This document shows, piece by piece, positions 21,444 to 32,504 of a DNA stretch of 64,000 nucleotides. Both the position numbers and the translations under genes were made by a program. The stretch lies in contig OX352763.1 of NCBI GenBank assembly GCA_947095585.1, positions 38,924,010-38,988,009 on the forward strand. Reading direction: 5' to 3'. Source of the stretch: Nephrocerus scutellatus (Eukaryota; Arthropoda; Insecta; Diptera; Pipunculidae). Below the pieces are notes generated by a model, which had not been told where the DNA came from, did no database searches, and saw only the letters and a list, made by a program, of their open reading frames with translations. Within the stretch, counting starts at the first letter, position 1. Each line of letters opens with the position of its first letter.

Positions 21444-22526
21444 TTACTCCGCGGGGGAGCATAGGGCTTCAACAAACGCCCGCCAACGAACTCGATTTAA
21501 CGCCTGAGGTTTCAAGAGACGCCACTCGGTCCCCTGGGATCTTGCTTCCTCTTCTATTGTCCTTTTCCATGTCTTGCTAGGACGGCCAACTCGACGACTT
21601 CCTTGTGGATTCCAGTCGAGCGCTAGTTTCGTAATGTCGTCCACTGGCTTTCTCAAAGTGTGTCCAATCCAGCTCCATTTTTGTCGTCTGATGGTGAGCG
21701 CGATTGCTTCCTGCTGTGTTACTCTCCGCAAGTCTTGTTTGGTGATAATGTCCGGCCAACTTATTCTCAGTATCCTCCTTAAGCACTTGTTGACGAAAAC
21801 TTGGAGGCGCGTCGCAATTGACTCAGTGACTTTCCACGTTTCGCAGCCATACAAGAGTACTGAGAGAACGTTAGATCTGAAGATCATTAGCTTTAGATTC
21901 CGGCAGATTTGCGAGGAGTTCCAAATATTATTTAGCATACTATAGGAATGTCGCGCCTTGTTTACACGAGAGCACACATCCGAGTCGGCACCACCATTTT
22001 TTGACATCTCGCTGCCCAAATAACAAAACTTATCGACTTCCTCTATCTGATGTCCGTCACTCGAGAGATCACACGTTCCACTAGCGTTAACGCGAAGTAG
22101 TTTTGTTTTTGAGAAGTTAATTTTTAAACCCACTTTGTTAGCGTGGAGCTCTAGTGAGTTTAATTTTCGCCCCATGTCACCTAGCGATTGCGATAGGAGA
22201 CAGATATCATCGGCATAGTCTAGGTCTTCCAGGCGGTGAAAAACATTCCATGGCAAACCCGATGGAGTACGGGTTACTATTTTCATCACCCAGTCGATAA
22301 CAATTGTGAAAAGCAGTGGTGAGAGGGTGCAGCCTTGCTTGACTCCCGAGTAGATGTTGAAAGGTGAGCCAAGATGACCGTTATGAATGACGCGGCATGT
22401 TGAGTCGCGGTACAGCTCCTTAATGATGTTGATGATTTTTTCCGGAACACCATAACTAGACAAAATCTGCCACATCATGTTTCGGCCTACGCTATCAAAA
22501 GCGCGTTTAAAATCTACAAAAACCAT
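21444..22526 (-). pseudogene. RTE-C reverse transcriptase palm and C-terminal part
   Basis: The longest retrotransposon frame in the window, 360 codons without a stop. Visible: VFVDFKRAFDSV (motif A with its Asp), IYSGVKQGCTLSPLLFTIVI (motif B region), LDYADDICLL (motif C, both Asp), KVGLKINFSKTKLL, VDKFCYLGSEMSKNGG, VLLYGCETWKVT, FVNKCLRRILRISWP, RRQKWSWIGHTLRK and GRRVGRPSKTWKR. This is the RT palm, thumb and the conserved C-terminal region typical of RTE elements. The start at 22526 is only the first Met after a frame break: the fingers lie in another frame at 22514-23002. It ends at a TAA just after LCSPAE. Because catalytic motifs are intact, this copy is probably younger than the others, but it cannot make a full protein. 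Confidence 0.9.
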
Positions 22527-23002
22527 ATACAGAGGAGAGCGATACTCAGGGTGTTAATTTGATCAGTACAAGAACGGTTTGGGCGAAATCCTGCTTGTTC
22601 ATTTCTCAAAATAGTCTCTAACGCATTCCGTAAGCGCCTAGCTATTATAGAGGAGATCACTTTGTTTATGGTGTTTGGCAGGGTAATTGCTCTCCAGTTT
22701 TCGCAATTGCTCAGATCACCATTCTTGGGGAGTTTGACTACTAAGCCTTCTTTTAACGACGATGGAATGGATTCAGATTCCCAGATATCTCGATATATCG
22801 CATGCAATGTTCGCGTAGTTAACTTGACGTTGGCTTGAAGGAGTTCTGCGTAGATGTTGTCATTGCCTGCTGCCTTACCTAATTGAAGTGAACGAATTGT
22901 TCTCCTTATCTGATCCAACGAAGGAGTAGCGACGCTGATGTTAAATAGCGTATTAGGGTGCATAAGTGGGTTGATGGACGTGCCTGGCGATGTACAATTC
23001 AA
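22514..23002 (-). pseudogene. RTE-C reverse transcriptase fingers part
   Basis: The minus frame reads TIRSLQLGKAAGNDNIYAEL, VVKLPKNGDLSNCENWRAIT, NKVISSIIARRLRNALETIL and RNEQAGFRPNRSCTDQINTL, the RT blocks 0 to 2 in element order. It then runs out of frame at SIALLCIWFL. The following palm segment begins SPLYMVFVDF in a different frame, so a small deletion (about nine codons plus a frame change, judged from family members) joins the two. Confidence 0.88.
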
Positions 23003-24150
23003 AACATTCTTAAAATGTTCTGTCCAGCCAACTTGTCGGTCCAGATCCCAGCGCTAATGCGGTTCGCTCGGCACCCGTGGCCGCATTTTACTCTGCTTTG
23101 ATGGATTGGCTTTGAGGGATTTCAGGAATGTTGTTCCATGTGCTTTCTGATGTTCATTCTTTTCTAGTTTTGTCGGGATAGCCTAGAATGGTTGAGGCTG
23201 CTTCCGTATACGCATTTACTGTTTTCTCCAATTTAGCCTCTTGGGTTTATGGCTGTATCTCAGAGAGAGGCTGTGCTATGCGGGATCTTGGTCTTTCAGT
23301 GCTGCTACACCTGGCTTTCTCGATGTTTGACGTCGTGTGGTTGAGTGGACTGCGAGCTTCAATCGCACACTGCCAACCACAAGGTGGTGGTAGAGATGTC
23401 GGCTGCTCTTCGGGTTCTAACGTCCAGCAACGATGATCGCCACTTGCGGCTTATAGCGATGTGATTAATCAGAAGAAGTCCAGGAAGCTTGTTGGATGTT
23501 TTTGTGGGGAAAAATTGTGCCTCCAATTATTAGGTTGCGATCAGAACATAGATCAGCAAACCTTTCACCGTTGTCATTAATAGAACCAAGGCCGTGGTTT
23601 CTCATGACATGTTCCTAATCACTGTTGTCGCAGCCTACCTTTGCGTTAAGGTCACCCATCAAAATAACGATGTCACTCTTCCGTAGTTGATCTAATGAAT
23701 TATTTAGATGCAAGTAAATTGTGTCTTTTTCTTCAGAGGTGGATTGTTACGTTGGTGCGTAAACTTGAACAAACACGACCTGTCGAGCAGATTTAAATCT
23801 TGCAATAATAATTCTATCGAACATTGCTTGCCAGTCTTTTAACGATCTTCTCGCTGCTTTCGAGAGTAGAAATCCCACTCCATTCGCATTGTGTTCTCCT
23901 GCAGGCAGTACCCGAAAAAATTAGAAACTCACCGGTAGATGTTTGTTTTTCCCCTACTTCAGGCCATTTCACCTCACTAAGACCAAGAATCTCTAGACGC
24001 TATTTACGAAATTCTTTTGTTAATTGTGCAAGCGTTGTTGCCTTGACGAGCGTGCGAATGTTCCAAGTTCCAAAACGTGTCCTTTTCCGTGGTCCAAAGG
24101 TCATTTTTGATAAGGGTGACTGGCCAAATCTTGTGGCCAATTTTTAATCC
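23003..24150 (-). pseudogene. RTE-C endonuclease and linker, decayed
   Basis: On the minus strand the endonuclease landmarks occur in order with several frame changes: FGTWNIRTLVKATTLAQLTK near 24065, LEILGLSEVKWPE near 23990, a GTACRRTQCEWSG stretch near 23890, MGDLNAKVG near 23650, NHGLGSINDNGERFADLCSD near 23580 and IIGGTIF. These are the N-terminal, catalytic Glu, and GDxN blocks of AP-type endonucleases. The 107-codon plus frame at 23824-24147 and the plus frame at 23188-23436 are antisense shadows. Confidence 0.8.
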
Positions 24151-24914
24151 ACTTCCTTAAGCCCGATTTTTTTCAAACTCTATAGACATATGTATCTTAA
24201 GATTAGAGAATTCAAATGAAATATTTAAATTTTTAAGGGGTGGGGTATTTTTCCCAAAAATAATTTTTTAAAATCACTTTAAAAAGCGAAAACAGCTCTA
24301 CTAGCAATCGCATAACTCTTCGGTGAAAAACAAACGAATAAAGCTGAAAAGAAATCCTCAACGTTTGCCCCCGAAATCTGCGATTAAGTGGAGCAAATAT
24401 GAAAAGGATTTCGTTTAAATTTTCATGCTACAGTGCAACTTCTACGCAGCCATTTTGCTAAAGGGCTTTTCCGTTTATTCGAATGGCATTACGTACGGCG
24501 AGAAATGGCAATTTGTTACGAATTACGAGGGGAGCTAGATGTCGATTCTTTTGTTTATAAAGAGATCATCACACGGAAAAGTAAAGTAAGGATTTTATTT
24601 TTTCGTTTTGCATGACTTTGACATGATTTTGTTAAGTCGTCACGTAGCGGGGTGTATATGGCGTTTTATTTGCTTTTTAATAAGTAATAAGCTCAAGTGA
24701 ATCGAAAAATCTCTGATAAGACAAAAAGTTAAGCTTTTGGTACAAAGAACAAAAAGGACGAAAAGGAATAGGACTCGACTCACTTAAGCCAATTACAGTC
24801 ACTTTTATTTAACCAATAATAAAATTTTGCTTAATTTGCCTTAGATTGTGACACACTCAATATTTTATATTTAATAGCAACAATGCACACTTCACATTTT
24901 ATAGAAGAATAGAA
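24151..24914. other. No gene recognised
   Basis: Contains a short plus frame (24433-24615) without relatives. Nothing else recognised. Confidence 0.4.
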
Positions 24915-25590
24915 GGAGAGCACATTTTGTAAAAAAAATTCTTCGGATTCATATACTCTACTTCTTTCATTGTTCCCCATGCAAATAAAACCAGTACTGA
25001 AAGGTAAGGTGATCTTGCAGGCCAGTGAACTGGTCCATTTCTTCCTATCAAACGATTACCATACTCTTCATCTAGCCAATTATTAACCTCCCGACCATAG
25101 TGGTCTGGAGCATCATCCTGGATATATGATGAAGCTAGTGGATTCAGTGGAATGTCCGCCAATAGTTCTGGTAAATCATATCACAAAAACTCCAGATAGT
25201 TTGTAGAATTCAGCCTGAGTGGTAGTTTGAAAGGGCCGATTAACTTGTTTCCATTACGAGTGCCACATATTGACGCTGAATTTGCGTTGAAATGATGACT
25301 GTCTGGATTCTCCGCAGCCCATGTATGAAGATTGTGAAAATTTGTGATCCCATATTTTGTAAATTGAGAATCGTCTGTCCAAAAAAGTCTGTTAATAAAC
25401 TCGTTGTCATTCAAGCAAGCAGTTAGAAAACTCAAGTCTCTTTTCCAAATCATCAGGAAGCAGTTCATGCACAGGTGTATGGTGGTATGGAGATAAAGAT
25501 TTTCTCCGTACAGTACATTAGAAATTGTATGTCTGGAAACATTGAAATTGGATATCTGAAGAATCAAACAAGATATCAACTTCATTTAAA
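24915..25590 (-). pseudogene. Mariner-type (DD41D) transposase remnant
   Basis: Two minus frames cover most of the protein. 25181-25585 shows VSRHTISNVLYGENLYLH (DNA-binding side), FINRLFWTDDSQFTKYGITN (first catalytic block) and LIGPFKLPLRLNSTNYLEFL; 24899-25162 continues with ADIPLNPLASSYIQDDAPDH, NRLIGRNGPVHWPARS and FAWGTMKEVEY. The second Asp is in QDDAP; 41 residues later the expected third Asp is Val (SVLVLFAWG for PLDFFLWG). The two frames are offset near 25170. Same family as 5868-6095. No terminal inverted repeats found. Confidence 0.85.
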
Positions 25591-25679
25591 CGCAGTTGAT
25601 GATAATGATGATAAACTGGGTGTAGTAGCACTGCGACCCATGCGGATCTATTGCTCTACGGAGACAGTGCATGCCCGTC

Positions 25680-25990
25680 TCTAAAGCACTCCCTCTATAC
25701 CTATTGCTCTTAAGATCTTAATAATATGAAGCAGATTTAGTGAATGTCACGCAGAATCCGAGATTACGTGAGTTTCAGTATGATATCTCCTCTGTCGGAT
25801 CGTTGCTCCGTACTCGTTGAGAAGATCCCAGGATTCTTCTGCGCTTCCCCACAGAGTCCGCAGCTTCCATCCTCTACTAATTTTATTTTCTTTAGATGCC
25901 CTTTCAGTGTGCAATGTGTGATTCTTACATTACTTCTGCATAGTCCCAAATTCATGCCAGACCTCTTTGGGTTATAATTCCCAAGCATTT
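25680..25990 (-). pseudogene. Non-LTR element C-terminal fragment with zinc-knuckle-like region
   Basis: The minus frame at 25764-25988 reads NPKRSGMNLGLCRSNVRITH, CTLKGHLKKIKLVEDGSCGLCG and EAQKNPG. The pattern (TGHCxLxxHLxKxxxxxDxxCRLC) resembles the tail that follows the RNase H domain in Loa/I/R1-type elements. Truncated on both sides. Confidence 0.5.
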
Positions 25991-28498
25991 CCTTTGCTTC
26001 CTGATTTATATATTTAATTTGGGTAGATACATGATATTAATATCGTCGACCCCGAAAAGTATGAAACCGACACTAATAATATGAAACAAAGTAGTTTTAT
26101 CGGACAAAGAGAAAACTAGATAGAAACACTTCTCACGACCCATAGAACATATATAATGTTTATCAAAATCGGTGCAGTAGTTTTTGAATCGTGTCTTTTA
26201 TATACATAGATGACAATATATATTTAAATTATTTGAACTGTTAGCTTTTATCCAAGTTCTGCATAACAGAAATTCGATATTCTGGTAGCTTCTACTTCCC
26301 CTTATACTCCAAACTTAAAAGAAAGCATAAAACGATTAATTGCAGACCAACATGGCCACAGTTTTATGAGCGACCATTGAATGGCAAAACATTGGTCAGG
26401 CAGGCATATAGCTAAAAGGCGCACTTAACTAACTGGACAAGAAGCTGCCAGGACAAGTGCCTTTGTTCAACTGAAAATATTTTTTACAATGAAGTGTAAT
26501 AGTATGGATAAGTAGAATAATCTTTATAATAACTCAAATGTCCTGAACAGATGGAAAATGGAAATGAAAAAATCAAAAGGACGGTAACGCTACGATGAAA
26601 ATCACATTTTACATATTATTCAACCAGAATACCCCACTTTTTTGTAGACATTGCCTGCTGACATCTGCCAATTTGCGCTTTTGTTCTAAAATTGTTACGC
26701 CATTTGCAATTTACAATTTTCTTTTCACGCCCGAAGGCCTTGACGATGTCGTCAACTGATGAGCTGTTAAACTAAAGGCACAAAAAAAAAACAAAAAGAA
26801 AATTAGACACTTCCTTGACCAAAGTGTGTGTCAGAATTTCTTTTCTAATTTGCAATTAGTTCAAGGTTTTCTTGCTCATTTGCTGAAGAGTCATTGGTCC
26901 TTATAATAATGCTAGGAATAACGCGTTCATGGTCAGAATCATTAAGTTAACATTTGATTTGAGTTAAACATAAGAATTAGTGCTCAGGCCTCAGAACAAA
27001 ATTGAACAGTGAACATCATTTATTTTTATGTACGAGTATAGAAGGTGTATTAATATAATGAAATACATTTGTTTGTGATTATAACAAAAAATACATACGT
27101 ATTGAGACACGTAAGGTTAAATGTACAGCATAGCTTCACTGCCTATTATTGATCGCAATGCTGTTTTTATGCAGTAGTGCGTCAGATGATTTTATTTATA
27201 ACAAGACCCACCATGCTAATTCATAAAACCTTAAACACATGCACGGGTGTGAATCAAAACATATTACTGCCTACTAGTATATTTATATTGGAGCTGGATT
27301 CAAAAGCTTGGTAACTGTATTTATTTAGAGAATGTTTCTTAAATTGTTTTTGCCAGACAGTTAAATTAAACTGATTGTGAGCACAATAACGCGGTACATG
27401 AAGTTATTAATTTCACATTAAAAAAAATTTCATATTTTATAAGGAATTATAGGGAAATAAAAATACTAGCTTGTAAGCTTTATATTTCGCAGATGACGTT
27501 GAGCTCAATGACGCCAGACTGCAGATTTCCCGCGCCTGTACTTTCAGGCGTTGAATTGTTTATGAGATAGATCTACTTTCGTACTCGCAGGCTGCTACAA
27601 GTTTAGTTTTTGACAGAGGATGGCATGATGGTCTTTTGTCGATAATGATAATGTCGATAATGGAATCTCTAAGCCCCAGCTTAATTGGACAAGCTGCAAA
27701 AGATTTAAGATTCCTAAAAAAGTGTAAAAACTACTTCTTGCTATCACCACTGGCTATTACTTACAAGGTAATAGCCAGATACCAAAAAACTTGACTGTCT
27801 GGTCAAGTTCTGTCAAAACCACATGAAGCAAAGAACACCCTAAAACAAACGACTCGCTTGAACATAGTTGGGATGTTTCATTCTCGTAATGGTTTTATTG
27901 CCTTTTCCACAAGCAGTGTTCAAAAGAAATATTCAGGTGCATATCGTCCACATACCAACCCAACGCATACTTGTGCCTAAACTCAATCCCACGGATCTAA
28001 AACTATTATGCCACATACTATTAGTCTTTAGAGTAACATCGGAGTATCCACCTCCGACTGGTACGTTTTATATCCCTTTCCGCAAGGTTTTTGCGTCTTT
28101 TGGTTCTCATTATCGCGATTTGGTCTTTCCATGTACGTCCATTATTAGCAGCAGTCAATAACATTTTAAATGTCTTTGCTCTATTTCTTCCATAAAAGGC
28201 TTTCTTTTGCCTATAATTCTTCCTATATATTGATTTTCTGTTGCTTCAAATTTATTAGAACATAATAATAGTATAATAATAGATACATAATAGATAAATA
28301 ATAGAACATAAACAATAGTAGTTTAGAAAATTGTTCAACAGGTACTGGGTTATTGCTATTGGTACAATGAGCGTTTTGTACAAATTCAGTGTGTTTTTTT
28401 ACTTATCTCCGATTGCTCACTTTTGTTTTCCAACATTGCTTTTTAATTCCTGTTTATTAATTATGTGTCTATCCTCTAGATAGAAGACTAGTGTTCCA
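25991..28498. other. No gene recognised apart from hairpins
   Basis: About 2.5 kb of AT-rich DNA. A 97-codon plus frame lies at 27868-28161; its opposite strand around 28030-28190 reads somewhat protein-like (AANNGRTWKDQIAIMRTKRR) but I cannot assign it. 27750-27809 holds two hairpins. Confidence 0.35.
27750..27809. repeat. Two adjacent perfect hairpins
   Basis: CTGGCTATTAC (27750-27760) and GTAATAGCCAG (27768-27778) form an 11-bp stem with a 7-base loop. AACTTGAC (27788-27795) and GTCAAGTT (27802-27809) form an 8-bp stem with a 6-base loop. Function unknown. Confidence 0.7.
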
Positions 28499-28660
28499 AG
28501 ATACACACGGGGTCCGATTACTTACAAATTTTAATAAAATGTGTTGTCTTCGGAGACACATGTTTTCAGAAATTGAAGAAAATCGGTATTTAGGAAGGGG
28601 GTTTAAAATTTATCACAGTATTAAATATAGAGAATTTAAAAAAAGAATCACAATCTCTCT
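28499..28660 (+). repeat. Single-unit relative of the 115-bp satellite
   Basis: ATACACACGG, AATTTTAATAAAATGTGTTG, TCGGAGACACATG and GAAGAAAATCGG match a satellite unit, followed by TTAAATATAGAGAATTTAAA, the terminal motif of the arrays at 29270-30240 and 38691-39575. The array tail with the GACC-rich stretch is missing here. Confidence 0.65.
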
Positions 28661-29243
28661 GGGGTGAGAAATGTAAAATAAATATATCAGCCACATTTAC
28701 AAATATTTTTATGAAATTTTTAAAGTATATTATTGGCAGGTTGAAGAAGGTTGTGGGCAATAATAAACCTTCTCCCTTCTCCCTCCCCGGTGGGTGAGAA
28801 ATATCCGTCACATTTACAAAACGATTTTTATGAAATGTTCATTGTATATTATAGGATGGGCGCCGTGGCTCAGCGAAATTGCACACGGCTACTGAGCAGG
28901 AGATTCGTGGTTCGAATTCCAGCAACACCAAAAGTATTTCTTATGGTGTCCAACCTCTCGCGAATGGGTGACAAACGTTCCGAGAGTAATAACTTGTCAA
29001 GGAAAGCTTCTCAATTCGCCTTAAACTGTAGGTCCCTTCTAAAAATATAAATGTGCAACACAACTGGTCCCGAGAAGCTAGGCCTTGGACCGCAATGTTC
29101 TGTCGCGCCGAATATTATTATTATTATTATTATTATAGGATTATGATGAATAGGTTTTAGGGTATAGTACAACCCACGCCCCGCTGGTAATAAGATGATG
29201 GAGATTCATGTATGCGGGTAACGAAGCACCTCGGATGAGCTAG
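28661..29243 (+). mobile_element. Helitron-like element containing a SINE
   Basis: The left part carries two diverged direct copies of a segment: GGTGAGAAATG…CATTTACAAATATTTTTATG near 28665-28740 and GGTGAGAAATATCCGTCACA near 28791-28850, each ending near TATTATxGG. After the SINE, GGAGATTCATGTATGCGGGT and GCACCTCGGATGAGCTAG match the 3' ends at 58590-58640 and 59310-59359 (CTAG at 29240-29243 followed by T). Beginning of the element uncertain. Confidence 0.5.
28858..29130 (+). mobile_element. Full-length tRNA-derived SINE
   Basis: The 273-bp element is flanked by an 11-bp direct repeat TATTATAGGAT (28847-28857 and 29131-29141), the expected target duplication. It has a Pol III promoter: A-box-like TGGCTCAGCGAA at 28866-28877 and B box GGTTCGAATTCC at 28909-28920. 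The body contains GACAAACGTTCCGAGAGTAA, GGAAAGCTTCTCAATTCGCC, TTAAACTGTAGGTCCCTTCT and ends CTGTCGCGCCGAATATTATT with TTA repeats. A tRNA gene is ruled out because no cloverleaf closes and the same body recurs at 14906, 34650 and as tails elsewhere. Mobilising partner unknown. Confidence 0.85.
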
Positions 29244-29269
29244 TAGGTAGACCATATATATAAAAATAA

Positions 29270-30240
29270 AAATCCAGAAAGTTAAGCCGAGCTTCTCAAC
29301 ACGCCATATGTCTTACCTTATCAGCACACATTTTAACTTCCAAAGTCGGAATCTGTAAGAATCTGTGGTAATGCTTCCAAAAAAATTTGGTCCATCGGAG
29401 ATACAAAGGTGTATAAAATTTTAAGAAAATCGGGTTAATTTCTTTGAAAAATTTTTATGGGTCCCCTCGACCCCGGCCACCAAAATTTTTGCAAAATGTG
29501 TTGTCCATCGGAGATACACACGTATATAAAATTTAAAAAAATTCAGGTTAATTTTTTTTAAAAAAAAATTGGGCCCAATGACCCTGGGGCCCGGGGTCTC
29601 AAAAATTTTTACAAAAAGTGTTTTTCATCGGAGACACATACGTATATAAAATTTGAAGAAAATCGGGTTAATTTTTTTTTTTAAATGCTGGGGCTCCACG
29701 ACCCCGGGGTCTCCAAAATTTTTATAAAAAGTGTTACCTATCGGAGATACACGCGTATATAAAATTTGAAGAAAATCGGGTTAATTTTTTTTTTTATTTT
29801 ATGGGGCCCCACGAACCCGGGCCCAGGGTCTCAACATTTTTTACAAAAAGTGTTGCCTATCGGAGATACACGCGTATATAAAATTTGAAGAAAATCGGGT
29901 TATTTTTAAAAAAAAAATTATGGGGTTCCACGAACCCGGGGCCCGGGGTCTCCAAAATTTTTACAAAGTGTTGTCTTTCAGAGATACACATGTGTATAAA
30001 ATTTGAAGAAAATCGAGTAAAATTTTGTAAAATATTTGTATGGGAGCCCCCCGACCCCGCGCCCCGAGGGGCCTCAAATTTTAATAGAAAGTGTTGTCTC
30101 CGGAAAGCCGCATGTGTGCAAAATTTCAATAAAATCGGGCTTTGGGAAGTGGTTTAAAAATTGATCGCAAGATTCCACGACAGACGACCGACGACCGACC
30201 GACCCACGGGCAAGTGAAGTTAATATAGAGAATTTAAAAA
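29270..30240 (+). repeat. Satellite array A, about seven ~115-bp units
   Basis: Units repeat the order ATACACACGTATATAAAATT, TGAAGAAAATCGGGTTAATT, a T/A run, GGGGCCC…GACCCCGGGGCCCGGGGTC and AATTTTTACAAAAAGTGTTG, CCATCGGAG. Unit starts fall near 29401, 29510, 29634, 29746, 29866, 29984 and 30105. The array ends with a GACCGACGACCGACC simple stretch and GAAGTTAATATAGAGAATTT (30216-30235). The AT-rich and GC-rich halves alternate sharply. Open frames at 29857-30157 on both strands are products of the repeat. Confidence 0.88.
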
Positions 30241-30282
30241 AACTCAAAATTAGGCCATCGCAGGCCGGACTCTAAAAAATTG

Positions 30283-30365
30283 TTTTAAAACAAGTTTTAT
30301 CACATGTTGACTGGTAGAAGTCAAAAAATACGAGTGGAGAAACAAACAAACACACGTACGCTGCA
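30283..30365 (+). repeat. Dispersed repeat, second copy
   Basis: TGTTTTAAAACAAGTTTTAT, ACTGGTAGAAGTCAAAAAAT and ACAAACACACGTACGC match the minus strand of 7895-7985. Confidence 0.55.
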
Positions 30366-32504
30366 AAAAATCCTTTGCCCTGATTATTAGCATCTCTATT
30401 CGGGCTCGCACAAATAAATACGAGTCAGTGCTTCAACAATATGTTAGTGGAGTGCTTGCGTTTTAAAATAGACCTTTAGTGGGAGTGGTGTAGTAAATAC
30501 ACGACCGCTAATAGTTAAAGGCTAAAAGCGTTCCTGAGTGAGGTTAGGTAAATACTCGTATATAAATATATGGTCTTGATAGATAATAAAAAGCCGAACT
30601 ACGAAAACAGACCAAGCTATCCTTCGGATCACCTAATGCTAGTATAACCTAGAGCGATAGTGTTTTAATTGCTACCGAGTAACAATGTGTTTCTTGCAGA
30701 AGTTTCTGACAAACAAATCCTTTATACAAACGAATTTTATCACAGAAAATACTTTGAAAAAAAACCCCCCTCAAGACTATCAGCAATTCACCCTGTAGTG
30801 TAAGTCTTAATCTGCTTTTTATTTTAACGCTTTGCTTATAATACTAAGTGGTTTTCCCTTTTGTATTTATTTTTCTGTTTTTCCTTGAGGAAGGAGCATA
30901 AACTCGACAAACACTCAGAAAACTAAAATCGATGGCAATGGATGGTAACGGACATCAACATCTGAAAAAGAATCCTGTTTGTGTTGTGCTTATCTATTGT
31001 TATTCCACTGTGTATTATATTGCTGTATCTTCTGTGACACTTATTGCAATTTCTTTTGCCAGATAAGTGAGAAGTGAATAGGGAATGCTGTCAGATGACC
31101 TTACGTAGACAAAAGAAATTCTATTACTTTTATACGGTTGTATTTGTTTTGATTATGCGAACCGCACAAAAGGGCATCTTTTAGGGGGAGGAAACACTTT
31201 TCTTTTTACTGTTGGAGATTTTTTCCTGCCGAACGTGACTGTCTTGACTTCAGACAGGACAAACTCCAATCCACTGAAGGCAAAAATCGGAATTATCATG
31301 GGTGGAAGGAAGGAAACCAAACATATTCGCAGGCTTTAGAAAGGATAAAGATACGCTATAAACTATGGAAATCCCTTGTGCATCGCTTAATCTTGGAATG
31401 GCAAGAATGGTTTGCACGCGTTTGTTTGGATATTTCATTGTTCCTTTTGTTTCAGGTTTTGTTACAGTTTTTATCACACATTATAATCACATAGCAACTG
31501 TTAACATCGCTGCGACTGGAGTTGACTCGAGTAGTTTATATGACAAGTTTCCATAAGGCAGCTAAAACACACCGTCCTTTGTAGCGCTAGTATTGCAATG
31601 CCGTTTAGTTTGACCTACATACATGTGAAATATACGATATTTTGCTAAGAAATGTGTCTTTAAAAATTGTTTTATAACCAAAACCAAAAAAAAAATATAT
31701 TTTATCATTAATTAATTATTAGTCAAAAACTAGAAAAATATTTAGTAACTATCAGAGAGAGAGAGAAGAGAGAAGAGAGATACAAAATTAATATTCACTT
31801 CTGCTACCTCAATAGAAAGAAATTTGCAAAGTTTGCGGTACCAGGACTAACTTTGATCATAGTTCCTCGCAGACGTTTCCGCGGGCACTTTTCCTCGCTA
31901 ACTATTTCTTTCGCGTGATGTTTCCTTCGCGTCTTCTCTGAATTACAAGTATTTCATGGTTATATTATAGTGTGTGAAATATTTAAAAAAATAGTAATAT
32001 ATCGCAAAAGCAGTATAGAACGGATTGATTGTTTATTATTAGGATTTATTTTGTTTGATTGATGGTTATTTACAGGATTTAGGGTCACTATATAAGAAGT
32101 AGAGAGATGTATCTGAATTGAAAAACTGTTAATTATATAAACAAGAGCAAGAAAATGGATTAGCTTAAGGCAAAAGCTCAAACATTACTATTAAATTGTT
32201 CTGTTAACGCATTTACAGTTCAGTGTTTGGTGTCCGTGCATCCCGTTCTCAACAGCCCAGCTAAAGAATTCAGTGAATTGAAACTGTATGTATGTATGCT
32301 CGCATGCGGCAGTGTGATGATCTGTTTCTTTAGCAATCATATAACGAATTGTGACTGTTTGTTTCTTCTGGTGATTTGACTCATTTCGTCGTGAAGGTAT
32401 AACACTGGCGACAATTTGTGTCAATAATGCATTCTGAGACATTCACTTCTCAATTCGGTTAAACGAAGCGGTAAGTTGTGTTTCGTGTGTTTGTTTTTGT
32501 AGAT
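30366..32504. other. No gene recognised; GA-rich microsatellite at 31747-31783
   Basis: A GAGAGAGAAGAGAGAAGAGA run lies near 31750. Overlapping frames on both strands near 31250-31556 have no recognisable relative. A short CCCCCCTCAAGACTATCAGC at about 30766 recalls the 10.8-kb minisatellite. Confidence 0.4.

Noticed and set aside
28858..28935. A tRNA gene
   Set aside because: A and B boxes are present, but no cloverleaf with acceptor stem forms and the sequence continues into a repeated SINE body with a target duplication.
29857..30157. 90-codon frames on both strands
   Set aside because: They arise from the periodic satellite unit and recur at 39209-39500 for the same reason.
29270..30240. 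CRISPR-like or regulatory repeat array
   Set aside because: Units are contiguous and diverged, without unique spacers, in an insect-type genome; it is a satellite.
30400..30560. LTR retrotransposon end near the GTGGAGTGCTTGCG stretch
   Set aside because: I could not find a second copy as a direct repeat, a primer-binding site or any gag/pol sequence nearby.
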